The notes below the pieces were generated by a model. That model saw only the letters and a program-made list of their open reading frames with translations, made no database searches and was not told where the DNA came from. This document shows, one piece after another, positions 15,773 to 24,244 of a DNA stretch of 64,000 nucleotides. Positions within the stretch are counted from its first letter, which is position 1. Each line of letters starts with the position of its first letter. Made by a program: the position numbers and the translations under genes. The DNA comes from JAKAGZ01 sp963783855 (lineage in GTDB: Bacteria; Bacteroidota; Ignavibacteria; Ignavibacteriales; Ignavibacteriaceae): the NCBI GenBank assembly GCA_963783855.1, contig CAWAPE010000003.1:1-64000 (forward strand). The letters run 5' to 3'.

Positions 15773-16456
15773 ATGCGTAAATATATCACTCCTGTAATAT
15801 TAACATTGCTTTTATCGACCTTTGTTTTAGCACAGACTGACGGGGCGTTTCAGATAGCAAGACTGAAATATGACGGCGGCGGGGACTGGTACAACGATCC
15901 GAATGAGACGGTAAATCTGTTGAAATTTGTGGCTCAAAAAACGAATATAAAGGTAAATGCTGATTATACATTTGTAGATATATCAAGTGAAGATATTTTC
16001 TCTTATCCTTTTCTTTTTATGACAGGGCACGGAAATATTATTTTTTCAAAAGATGAAGCTGAAAGATTGAGAAAATATCTTGAGGCAGGAGGATTTTTAT
16101 ATGCAGATGATGATTACGGAATGGATAAGGCTTTCAGAAGGGAAATAAAAAAAGTTTTCCCTGATAAAGACCTTGTTGAGCTTCCGTTCAGTTATGGGCT
16201 GTACCATGATTTCTACGATTTCCCTAACGGTGTTCCGAAAACTCACGAACACGACGGCAAACCCGCACAGGGATTCGGAATATTTATCGGGAATCGTCTT
16301 GCTGTTTATTATACATATGAATCGAATCCAAGCGATGGCTGGAACGATCAGGAGGTTCATAACGATCCGCCGGCGAAAAGACTCGAAGCTTTAAAATTTG
16401 GAACCAACATTGTTGTTTGGGCGCTAAGCCAGCCGGTTGACGTAAGCAAAAAATAA
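15773..16456 (+). CDS. DUF4159 exported protein
   Basis: A 227-residue protein with a signal peptide (YITPVILTLLLSTFVLAQ) and one DUF4159 domain: FQIARLKYDGGGDWYNDP near the start, PFLFMTGHGNIIFS, YLEAGGFLYADDDYG and the C-terminal helix FGTNIVVWAL. DUF4159 has a glutamine-amidotransferase-like fold and often lies in operons with BatA/vWA, MoxR and DUF4175 proteins, sometimes fused to the BatA N-terminal domain. Here it is separated from the vWA gene (7242) by seven unrelated genes but lies directly before the DUF4175-like gene, with a palindromic repeat between. Function is unknown; an envelope location is inferred from the signal peptide. Confidence 0.85.
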   Translation: MRKYITPVILTLLLSTFVLAQTDGAFQIARLKYDGGGDWYNDPNETVNLLKFVAQKTNIKVNADYTFVDISSEDIFSYPFLFMTGHGNIIFSKDEAERLRKYLEAGGFLYADDDYGMDKAFRREIKKVFPDKDLVELPFSYGLYHDFYDFPNGVPKTHEHDGKPAQGFGIFIGNRLAVYYTYESNPSDGWNDQEVHNDPPAKRLEALKFGTNIVVWALSQPVDVSKK

Positions 16457-16458
16457 AA

Positions 16459-16552
16459 TGTCATTTCGATTCCCCGCAGGCGGGAGAAATCTTTATTTAT
16501 CTCTAAAAAGATTTCTCGCTCCACAGAAAAGTATAAGTCTCTCGAAATGACA
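16459..16552. repeat. Palindromic repeat (TTGTCATTTCGA type), copy 2
   Basis: TGTCATTTCGA at 16459-16469 is inverted exactly at 16542-16552; inner arms GAGAAATCT (16484-16492) and AGATTTCTC (16509-16517) are identical to those of copy 1 at 9351-9443. It lies between the DUF4159 stop and the DUF4175-like start. Confidence 0.8.
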
Positions 16553-16591
16553 ATAAGAACACACTAAATTAAGTAAAGAGCAAAAAAAATA

Positions 16592-18838
16592 GTGGAATCT
16601 GAATCAAGATATTACCGGGAAATAATTGATAAGCTTGAAAGGCTTGTAAAGAGGGAGTATATCTTTTTCTCATCCGTAGGGATACAGGCTGCAATTTTGT
16701 GGGGTATAATTCTCTACTCAACATTTTCAATTCTTGAAGCACTCTTCCACTTCGATTCTGGAGTACGAACAGTTTTATTTTTCCTTTTTCTAATTTTTAC
16801 ACTTGGAACAGTTTCAATTCTTTTTGTAATTCCTCTATTAAAATATTTCAACATTTTCAGGAAGACTGATTATTACACTGTATCAGAAAAGGCCGGACGA
16901 AATTTCCCGGATATAAAAGATGATTTACTGAACGCAATGCAGCTTGTTTCAGTTGAAAGGGATAAAACCTATTCTTCAAATCTTATTAATGCTGCATTTC
17001 TAGATGTTTATAACAAAACGAAAAATATACAGTTTGAAAAGATTGTTGATTTCAAAAAAGCGAAGGAGCTTTTTAAATATCTTGCCGGCACTGTAATAAT
17101 TTGTGCGCTTCTTTTTATCTTTATCCCATCACTTCAGGCGGCGAGCTTCAGACTGGCAAATTTCGGCAAGGAATTTATTCCACCACCTAAGTTTACCTTT
17201 GTGATAGAACCAGGGAATACTCAGGCTACAAAAGGAGACAATTTTTCTATCTCAGTAAAAGTGAATGGAGCGGTTCCTAAAAATGTATCACTTGGAATCA
17301 AAGATACGGAACAGACAAAATTTGAAATGCAGGATTTGACGGGCGATTCATCAGGGCTTTATGATTATCAGGTTAAATCTGTCAGGAGTTCGTTTAAGTA
17401 TTTTGCTTCGGCTGATGGAATAAACAGCAAGCAATATAATGTCTCTGTTATTGATCCCCCGATAATAAAAACACTTGATGTAGGTATTAACTCACCGTCA
17501 TATTCCGGAATTCCAGCAGTTAATCAAAAAGATAACGGAAATGTATCTGCACTGAAGGGAAGCCGTGTGAGTCTTAAAATCAGTTCGACAAAGAATCTGA
17601 AATATGCACGTTTAGTTTTTAGTGACTCTACAGAAGTTACATTAAAAACAAATGGCGAAGAAGCCCGGGGAAGTTTCAGAATAAAAAATGATAATTATTA
17701 TCGGATTATAATTAGAGATAAAAATGATAATGAAAATATTTCCCCGATAGATTATACAGTAAAAGCACTCGATGATGCATATCCGGTTATTGAAGTTATC
17801 GCGCCTAATGAGAATTTGTTGCTTCCGAACGACAACAGGATTGCATTGCTTACAAAAATCAGCGACGATTACGGTTTTACTAAATTAAATCTTGCTTACA
17901 GACTTTCGTCTTCAAAGTATAAAGAAACCCGGACTGACTATAAGACACTTGAAATTCCGTTAAACGGAAAATCGACCGAACAGAATGTCAGTTACATTTG
18001 GAATTTATCACAGTTGCATTTATCTGAAAATGATGTAGTGACTTATTACCTGGAAATTTTTGATAACGATAATGTCAGCGGTCCAAAATCGGCGAAAACT
18101 GCTTCATTTACTGTGAGAGTACCGACTCTGAATGAATTAATTACGCAGGCAGATAAAACCCAGAATAAAGCAATAAATGATCTTCAACAAACACTGAAAG
18201 ATGCCGAAGACCTGAAAAAAAATATTGAAAAAATATCGCAGGAATTAAAACAGGACAAAAAAGATATTACCTGGCAGGAAAAAGAAAAGATTGAAAAATC
18301 TCTTGAGCACTTTAAGAAAATGCAGGATAAATCGGAGCAGATAAGTAAAAAAATAGATGACTTAAAGAAAAACCTGCAACAGAATAATCTGATGTCGCAG
18401 GAAACACTTGAAAAATATAGCGAGCTTCAAAAATTGTTCGATACACTTTCGAGCGACGATATGAAAAAAATGGCCGAGAATATGCAGAACCTTTTGCAAA
18501 ACCTCGATCGCAAGCAGATACAACAGGCAATGGAAAATTTCAAATTTGATGAAGAACAGTTCAGGGCAAGCATAGAACGGACAATGAATCTGCTAAAGAG
18601 AATACAGGCCGAGCAAAAGGTTAATGATCTTGTTAATAAAATGGATGAAATAATTAAGAAGCAGGAGAATATTGAACAAGAGACGAAAAGAAGCAATCTA
18701 AATGATAAGAACAAACAAGATGAGTTAAGCTCGAGACAAAATGAAATTTCAAAAGAAATGAACGATCTGAAAGAGCAAATGGATGATCTTTCAAAAAAAA
18801 TGAGTGAGTTAAAGGATCTGCCTAAAGAGGACACTTGA
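16592..18838 (+). CDS. DUF4175-like membrane protein, N-terminal part (frame broken)
   Basis: Large membrane-anchored protein. Two N-terminal hydrophobic segments (about residues 24-45 and 58-85) and a third near 155-178 surround a small cytoplasmic part. A long beta-rich extracytoplasmic region follows, and from about residue 510 a Gln/Lys/Asp-rich coiled coil. This layout fits the DUF4175-like proteins that accompany vWA and DUF4159 genes. The frame stops at a TGA (18836) in mid-coiled-coil, yet the reading frame one base over continues the same kind of sequence without a break (LDKLQEEFNQQKNS...). I therefore regard this and the next CDS as one gene of about 1,130 codons. The GTG start at 16592 has no better alternative. 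Confidence 0.75.
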   Translation: MESESRYYREIIDKLERLVKREYIFFSSVGIQAAILWGIILYSTFSILEALFHFDSGVRTVLFFLFLIFTLGTVSILFVIPLLKYFNIFRKTDYYTVSEKAGRNFPDIKDDLLNAMQLVSVERDKTYSSNLINAAFLDVYNKTKNIQFEKIVDFKKAKELFKYLAGTVIICALLFIFIPSLQAASFRLANFGKEFIPPPKFTFVIEPGNTQATKGDNFSISVKVNGAVPKNVSLGIKDTEQTKFEMQDLTGDSSGLYDYQVKSVRSSFKYFASADGINSKQYNVSVIDPPIIKTLDVGINSPSYSGIPAVNQKDNGNVSALKGSRVSLKISSTKNLKYARLVFSDSTEVTLKTNGEEARGSFRIKNDNYYRIIIRDKNDNENISPIDYTVKALDDAYPVIEVIAPNENLLLPNDNRIALLTKISDDYGFTKLNLAYRLSSSKYKETRTDYKTLEIPLNGKSTEQNVSYIWNLSQLHLSENDVVTYYLEIFDNDNVSGPKSAKTASFTVRVPTLNELITQADKTQNKAINDLQQTLKDAEDLKKNIEKISQELKQDKKDITWQEKEKIEKSLEHFKKMQDKSEQISKKIDDLKKNLQQNNLMSQETLEKYSELQKLFDTLSSDDMKKMAENMQNLLQNLDRKQIQQAMENFKFDEEQFRASIERTMNLLKRIQAEQKVNDLVNKMDEIIKKQENIEQETKRSNLNDKNKQDELSSRQNEISKEMNDLKEQMDDLSKKMSELKDLPKEDT

Positions 18839-18923
18839 CAAATTACAGGAAGAATTTAATCAGCAAAAGAATTCAGAGCTTTCAAAGGATGCTTCACAAA
18901 AAATCCAGCAGTCACAAAAACAA

Positions 18924-19979
18924 ATGGCAATGCAGAACCAGCAGCAGATTCAGCAGAATATGAAGAAAATGAAAGGCGGAATGCAGGACCTGCAAAAAAC
19001 TATGCAGCAGAAAAACCAGATGCAGACATTTGTGGATATGATGAAGCTAACAGATAATCTAATTTCACTTTCTAAACAACAGGAAGTGTTGAGAAAGGAA
19101 TCAGTAAATTTTGATCCGACTTCATCAGCATTCAAATCAAATTCTGAGCAACAAAATAATATTCAGAAAAATCTGGATAAAATTACTGCACAAATGTCTG
19201 AACTTTCACAGAAGACTTTTGCAATAACCCCTGAAATGGGAAAGGCTCTCGGCGATGCCAAGAGGGCAATGATGCGTTCCCTCGATGCAATGCAGAACAG
19301 GAACGGTAATCAGACATTATCTAACCAGGGCGAAGCGATGAAAGGGTTGAACGAAGCTGCATCACTTATGAAAAATTCAATGCAGCAAATGATGAACGGA
19401 CAGGGACAGGGTGGAATGATGTCATTGATGCAGCAGCTTGGTCAAATGACACAACAGCAAATGAGCCTTAATAATCTGACCCAAATGCTGCAACAGGCAA
19501 TGGGCGGCAAGTTAACGATGCAGCAGCAGGCACAGTTACAGAGACTCGCTCAACAGCAGGAAGAAGTTAGAAAAACCCTGAAACAACTTAGTAATGAGGC
19601 AAAAGCTTCAGGAAAATCCAAAACTCTGGCCTCAAACCTGGATAAGCTTCTTGACCAGATGCAGGAAGTTGTTACAAATATGAAAACGCAAAAAGTCAAT
19701 GATGACTTGATCCAAAAACAGGAAAGGATTCTGTCAAAAATGCTGGATGCACAGAGATCTGTAAACGAAAGGGATTACGAAAAAGACAGGGAATCTTTTG
19801 CAGGGAAAAATATTCAACGCCAGTCACCTGCTAACCTGGATTTGAATTCGGAACAGGGGAAGAATAAGATAAGAGACGAACTTAACCGCGCAGTTCAGGA
19901 AGGATATTCAAAGGATTATGAAGAATTGATCAGAAAATATTACGAAGCACTTCAAAAGGTAAAGTCCGAAAAGAAATAA
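18924..19979 (+). CDS. DUF4175-like protein, C-terminal coiled-coil part (continuation)
   Basis: Met/Gln/Lys-rich coiled-coil segment with stretches such as MQQQAQLQRLAQQQEEVRKTL and a conserved-looking C-terminal end (LNRAVQEGYSKDYEELIRKYYEAL) that is typical of the C-terminus of these proteins. The frame is open upstream of the first ATG (18924) back to 18813 and joins the preceding gene by a one-base shift near 18833. It is therefore unlikely to be an independent gene, and the ATG at 18924 is probably internal. Cotranscription with the N-terminal part is certain by position. The stop abuts the convergent CDF transporter. Confidence 0.65.
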   Translation: MAMQNQQQIQQNMKKMKGGMQDLQKTMQQKNQMQTFVDMMKLTDNLISLSKQQEVLRKESVNFDPTSSAFKSNSEQQNNIQKNLDKITAQMSELSQKTFAITPEMGKALGDAKRAMMRSLDAMQNRNGNQTLSNQGEAMKGLNEAASLMKNSMQQMMNGQGQGGMMSLMQQLGQMTQQQMSLNNLTQMLQQAMGGKLTMQQQAQLQRLAQQQEEVRKTLKQLSNEAKASGKSKTLASNLDKLLDQMQEVVTNMKTQKVNDDLIQKQERILSKMLDAQRSVNERDYEKDRESFAGKNIQRQSPANLDLNSEQGKNKIRDELNRAVQEGYSKDYEELIRKYYEALQKVKSEKK

Positions 19980-20834
19980 TTACACGGGGTCTATGTGCAC
20001 AAATACTTTTTGAATTTCTTCAATTGATTCTATCCCTTTCTGAACTTCTTTGCCTACATCGTGAGAATTCTGGGTTGTCATATGCTTGTCTACTTCAATA
20101 TGAATCTCAATATGAAATTTATTCCCTACGTAGTGAGATCTTAAATCATTCATTCCGACAACACCTTTAATATTCATTGCTCTGTTGGCTATTTCCAGAA
20201 TTAGCTGATCATCCGCGGCTCTTCCCATCAGGTAATCAATGTTTTCTTTTGCAATTTCATAACCTGATTTTAAAATGAAAAAGGAGATGAGTATTCCTGC
20301 AATTCCGTCAATGTATGGTAAACCTATCTGAACACCAATTACACCTATAATGGAAAGAGAGGAAGCAATAACATCATTTAGACTGTCAATAGCACTTGCT
20401 TTAAGTCCGGGGCTACGAAAAGTTTTTCCAACTTTGGATTGATAACGGGATAAAATAAATTTTACGGTAATTGTAACTATAAGAATTCCATACACCAGAG
20501 AATTAATGTTATGGTGCTCGTTAGGGTTAAGAATTCTTCCTATTGAAGCCTGGATTAAATTGATTGCTACAATAGCAGTAAAAAGAGCGATCAGAAAGAC
20601 TGCAATTGGCTGTGCGGCGTTATGCCCGAACTGATGATCATCATCCGGTTTTTTAAGCGAAACTTTTACGCTGTACATTATAGCCGCAGATGAGACAACA
20701 TCTGTAAGAGAATTTATTGCATCTGAAATTACCGCAATCGAATTTGAAATTATTCCGGCAATAGCTTTTATAATAAACAGGAATATGTTAGCTGCCAGAG
20801 AAAGATTGGCTGCTCTTTTTAATATTTTGGCCAT
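19980..20834 (-). CDS. Cation diffusion facilitator (CDF) transporter
   Basis: Divalent-metal/proton antiporter of the inner membrane. About six hydrophobic segments occupy the first 200 residues. Metal-site motifs are SDAINSLTD in the second helix and the paired AIDSLNDV in the fifth; DHQFGHN in the first loop is also family-typical. The C-terminal 80 residues form the cytoplasmic ferredoxin-like domain (VGMNDLRSHYVGNKFHIEIHIEVD). The start at 20834 (MAKILKRAAN) is preferred to a TTG at 20840. Zinc, iron or manganese export is possible; the motifs do not decide it. The gene is divergent from the kinase cluster. Confidence 0.9.
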   Translation of the reverse strand: MAKILKRAANLSLAANIFLFIIKAIAGIISNSIAVISDAINSLTDVVSSAAIMYSVKVSLKKPDDDHQFGHNAAQPIAVFLIALFTAIVAINLIQASIGRILNPNEHHNINSLVYGILIVTITVKFILSRYQSKVGKTFRSPGLKASAIDSLNDVIASSLSIIGVIGVQIGLPYIDGIAGILISFFILKSGYEIAKENIDYLMGRAADDQLILEIANRAMNIKGVVGMNDLRSHYVGNKFHIEIHIEVDKHMTTQNSHDVGKEVQKGIESIEEIQKVFVHIDPV

Positions 20835-20959
20835 GGACAAAGATAATTTTTATCATCAACAATAAAAAAAATTAGCTGGATTTTTTTAATTTAAAATTAC
20901 AGGCAGGCAATTATCAAACTAGCAATATTTCCAGGTTTACCAATCCCTGTGTTCTGGAA

Positions 20960-22369
20960 ATGAAGTTTTTGTTTAAAATTTATCCCAAAATCAATTTATC
21001 TGTAAAATATTTCAATAATTATTGGATAATCTATCAAAAAGTTTCTTATTTTCTACATGTCTTTATTTGGAACATAAGAAAACAGTCTAAAATAGTTAAA
21101 CATAAAGGAATTCAACATCCCTTGATTCATACTAAGACAAAAAAAGGTGCTCCGGATAAGAAAGCAGTCGGTAAAAAAAATATTCCTGTTGACGCAATTT
21201 CTACGAATGAGAAATTTGAATTAGTTCTTGAAGCTTCTGAAGACCTGATTTTTATACTGGACAATAGAGGATGTTTCAGAACGGTAAATAATAATGGGGC
21301 AGCATCTCTGGATTATTTCCCAAAAGATTTAACGGGCAGACATTTTTGGGAATTTGTTGATCCCAAAAGCGATGAAGAAATTGCAAATTCTTTCCAATCA
21401 ATATTAAATTCCGGGGAACTAACTACTTTTGAAGTTACATTTACTTCAAAATTTGGAAAGGAAGTTATTTTTCAGATAACTGCAAAAGTTTTAGAGGAGA
21501 ATAAAAAAGTCACCGGCTTGCTTGGAGTCGGAAAAAATATTACGAAATCACGGTTTGATGAATTAAAAGTTAAAGAACTTTCCCTTAAATTGACGGAATC
21601 GGAAAGATTAGTCTCTATTGAAAGGAACAGAGCAAACCAGCGGAGGACAATACTTGACGAGCTTAACAGACTAAAAAATGATTTTTTGTCAAATATTTCT
21701 CATGAAATGAGGACTCCGCTTGCATCGATAATTGGTTTTTCTGAAACTATTGTTTCAGATCCGGAAATGTCTAAGGAATCTAAGGTGGAATTTAGTAACC
21801 TGATTCTAAAAGAAGGCAAAAGACTTTCAAACCTGATTAATGATGTTCTTGATCTTACAAAAATTGAGGGTGATGGAATAGTTCTTAACAGGAGCTATTT
21901 CGATATCATTAAATTGTTGAATGAGGTTGTTGAAGAGAACCGTAAGGCAATCAAAGGAAAAAAATTAACACTTACGTATGACGTTCCTGTTGAAGAAATT
22001 GTCATAAATGGAGATGAAGAAAGACTCAAACTAATATTTAGGGCTCTTTTAAATAACTCAATTAAATTTACCCCTGTTGGTGGACGAATTACAATAAGCG
22101 GGCAGAGTCTTTACAAGGAATTTGAAATTATATTTACCGATACAGGCGTTGGTATTCCGGAAAAAGATTTACCAAATATTTTTCAGAAATTTTATCGTGT
22201 AAACAGACCCGGAACGGAGATACCGGGAACGGGGCTGGGCTTGGTTTTTGTAAAACAAATTGTAGATTTGCACAAAGGATTAATTACTGTTGAAAGCGAA
22301 ATTGACAAAGGGACTTCCTTTGTGATCAAATTGCCAAAAGGCTTAAAACTTCAAAAAACAAAATTATAA
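20960..22369 (+). CDS. PAS-domain sensor histidine kinase
   Basis: Soluble or weakly membrane-associated kinase. After a poorly conserved N-terminal 80 residues (one modest hydrophobic patch), a PAS domain spans about 85-200 (LVLEASEDLIFILDNRGCFRTVNNN ... GVGKNITKS). A coiled linker leads to the HisKA box FLSNISHEMRTPLASIIGFSE with phospho-acceptor His248. The ATPase part has NNSIKFT (N box), DTGVGIPEKDLPNIFQKFYRV and GTGLGLVFVKQIV (G boxes). The true start may be later than the ATG at 20960 because the first 60 residues are not family-like. The NtrC-type regulator begins 14 bases downstream and is the evident partner. Confidence 0.9.
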   Translation: MKFLFKIYPKINLSVKYFNNYWIIYQKVSYFLHVFIWNIRKQSKIVKHKGIQHPLIHTKTKKGAPDKKAVGKKNIPVDAISTNEKFELVLEASEDLIFILDNRGCFRTVNNNGAASLDYFPKDLTGRHFWEFVDPKSDEEIANSFQSILNSGELTTFEVTFTSKFGKEVIFQITAKVLEENKKVTGLLGVGKNITKSRFDELKVKELSLKLTESERLVSIERNRANQRRTILDELNRLKNDFLSNISHEMRTPLASIIGFSETIVSDPEMSKESKVEFSNLILKEGKRLSNLINDVLDLTKIEGDGIVLNRSYFDIIKLLNEVVEENRKAIKGKKLTLTYDVPVEEIVINGDEERLKLIFRALLNNSIKFTPVGGRITISGQSLYKEFEIIFTDTGVGIPEKDLPNIFQKFYRVNRPGTEIPGTGLGLVFVKQIVDLHKGLITVESEIDKGTSFVIKLPKGLKLQKTKL

Positions 22370-22383
22370 GGACATAAATTATT

Positions 22384-23766
22384 GTGGATAAATTAGTTTT
22401 TATAGTTGATGATGAACAGGCAATATCGAAGCTTTTATCATACTGGGTAAAAGATAAATGGAAATACAATGTTGAAGTATTTTCAAACGGAGAAGATGCA
22501 CTAAAAAGATTGAGTGCAAGACCTGATATTGTTTTGCTTGATATTATGCTGCCGGGACTGGATGGGATTGAGACCTTAAAAAGGATAAAACAATTCGACG
22601 AAAATTTACCGGTTATAATATTATCAGCACAGGGTAGTATAGAGGTTGCAGTGGAAGCTCTCCGCTTCGGGGCTTTTGATTATTTCCCGAAACCTATTGA
22701 TATGCAACGGCTTGAGCCATCGCTTAAAAATGCGATTAAAAGCTATGATCTTTTGAAAGAACTGGAAAACCTGAAGGAAAATGTTAAAAAAGAATACAGC
22801 TTTGATAATATTATTTCTTCCGATGGGAAAATGCAGGATGTTTTTAAACTGGTTTCAAAAGTTTTAAATAACGATATTACAGTACTTATTCACGGAGAAA
22901 GCGGAACCGGTAAAGAACTGATTGCGCGTGCAATTCACTACAACGGCAGAAAAAAAGACAGGCCGTTTATTGTTGTTAACTGTGCTTCAATTCCGCGGGA
23001 GCTTCTTGAAAGTGAGCTGTTTGGTCATGAAAAAGGATCATTTACCGGCGCGCATCAAAGGAAACTGGGAAAGTTTGAACTTGCCAATGGAGGTACTATA
23101 TTTCTGGATGAGGTTAGCGAACTTGAAATGCTTTTACAGGCAAAATTATTGAGGGTAATACAGGAAAAAGAATTTGAGAGAGTAGGCGGAACCGAACTCA
23201 TTAAAACGGATGTGAGAATTATTTCTGCAACAAACAGGGAATTGAAACAGGCTGTAGAAAATAAGGAATTTAGAGAGGATCTGTATTACAGATTAAATTC
23301 ATTCCCGATTAATATTCCTCCTTTGAGAAAAAGAAGGGGGGATATACTTGTTCTTGCAGAATATTTTTTAAAGGCGGGAAATAAAAGACTTGGTAAAGAG
23401 ATTAAAGGATTTACAAAAAAGGCACTGAAACTTATCTATGAATATGGCTGGCCAGGTAATATTAGAGAAATGGAAAACACTATCGAGCGTTGTTTAATTC
23501 TTGCTGAAAAAAATATGATAGATGTTGACGATCTTCCATCACATATTAAAACTTCGGATTCAACTCTTGGCGATACTTTTTCAGGACCTTTGTTTAGTGA
23601 TGATAATATTATATCATTTGAAAAGCTCAAGGAAGAGTCAATACGGCATGCTTTGAAGGTAACAAATGGCAATATTGTGGAAGCGGCAAAAAAACTTCAG
23701 CTTGGACGTGCAACTATTTACAGATTGATGGAAAAATATAATATTGAAAACAGGTCTAATGATTAA
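22384..23766 (+). CDS. NtrC-family sigma-54 response regulator
   Basis: Three-domain activator. The receiver has DD at 9-10 and phospho-acceptor Asp53 in VLLDIMLPGLDG. The AAA+ ATPase has Walker A GESGTGKE, the sigma-54-contacting loop GSFTGA (a Ser variant of GAFTGA), Walker B GGTIFLDEV and the sensor WPGNIREMENT. The C-terminal Fis-type HTH is IVEAAKKLQLGRATIYRLMEKY. The GTG start at 22384 has AAGGAC just upstream. It would drive sigma-54 promoters in response to the PAS kinase encoded before it. STAS and PP2C genes follow in the same direction. Target genes are unknown. Confidence 0.93.
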   Translation: MDKLVFIVDDEQAISKLLSYWVKDKWKYNVEVFSNGEDALKRLSARPDIVLLDIMLPGLDGIETLKRIKQFDENLPVIILSAQGSIEVAVEALRFGAFDYFPKPIDMQRLEPSLKNAIKSYDLLKELENLKENVKKEYSFDNIISSDGKMQDVFKLVSKVLNNDITVLIHGESGTGKELIARAIHYNGRKKDRPFIVVNCASIPRELLESELFGHEKGSFTGAHQRKLGKFELANGGTIFLDEVSELEMLLQAKLLRVIQEKEFERVGGTELIKTDVRIISATNRELKQAVENKEFREDLYYRLNSFPINIPPLRKRRGDILVLAEYFLKAGNKRLGKEIKGFTKKALKLIYEYGWPGNIREMENTIERCLILAEKNMIDVDDLPSHIKTSDSTLGDTFSGPLFSDDNIISFEKLKEESIRHALKVTNGNIVEAAKKLQLGRATIYRLMEKYNIENRSND

Positions 23767-23790
23767 ACAAATTAAAATTTAGGTTTATAA

Positions 23791-24129
23791 ATGGACTTTA
23801 CTAAAGAAAAATACGGCGATGTATTAGTGGAGGTTGTTAATCTAACCCGTGCTACATTAAAAGAAGCGGAAGAATTTAAATTGACACTGACTCAGGATAT
23901 TGAAGAAGGTGCAAAAAAAATTGTTGTTGATATATCAGAATGCGAGTTTATAGATTCTACCTTTCTCGGTTCCATGGTAGTTTCATTAAAAAAGATTACC
24001 GGGATTGGGGGTGATCTTAAATTGGTTGGTTTCCAGCCTGCTGTGCACTCCATGTTTGAATTAACAAGGATGTATCGTGTTTTTGAATCCTATAAGACAA
24101 AGGAAGAGGCTGTTCAAAGTTTTAAATAG
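23791..24129 (+). CDS. STAS-domain anti-sigma-factor antagonist-like protein
   Basis: A 112-residue single STAS domain of the SpoIIAA/RsbV type. The segment VVDISECEFIDSTFLGSMV contains the Ser normally phosphorylated by a partner kinase (Ser in IDST), and the rest (SLKKITGIGGDLKLVGFQPAVHSMFELTRMYRVF) follows the family to the end. In partner-switching systems such a protein is inactivated by an RsbW-like kinase and reactivated by a PP2C phosphatase. A PP2C protein is encoded 115 bases downstream, but no RsbW-like kinase is present in the window. The protein sits 24 bases after the NtrC regulator. Confidence 0.9.
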   Translation: MDFTKEKYGDVLVEVVNLTRATLKEAEEFKLTLTQDIEEGAKKIVVDISECEFIDSTFLGSMVVSLKKITGIGGDLKLVGFQPAVHSMFELTRMYRVFESYKTKEEAVQSFK

Positions 24130-24244
24130 CTACAAAAGTCTTTTTGCCTAATTGTTTTTTTCATTTTCCCCTATAATTCCGGCTAAATCCCAAGGTCGGT
24201 TGAGAATATAATTTTGAATTTTCAAACTAAATCTGATTAATTAA

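Noticed and set aside
18427..18834. A 135-codon minus-strand frame over the coiled-coil coding region
   Set aside because: Low-complexity Ser/Phe/Leu/Cys product, exactly what the reverse strand of a Lys/Gln-rich coiled coil gives.
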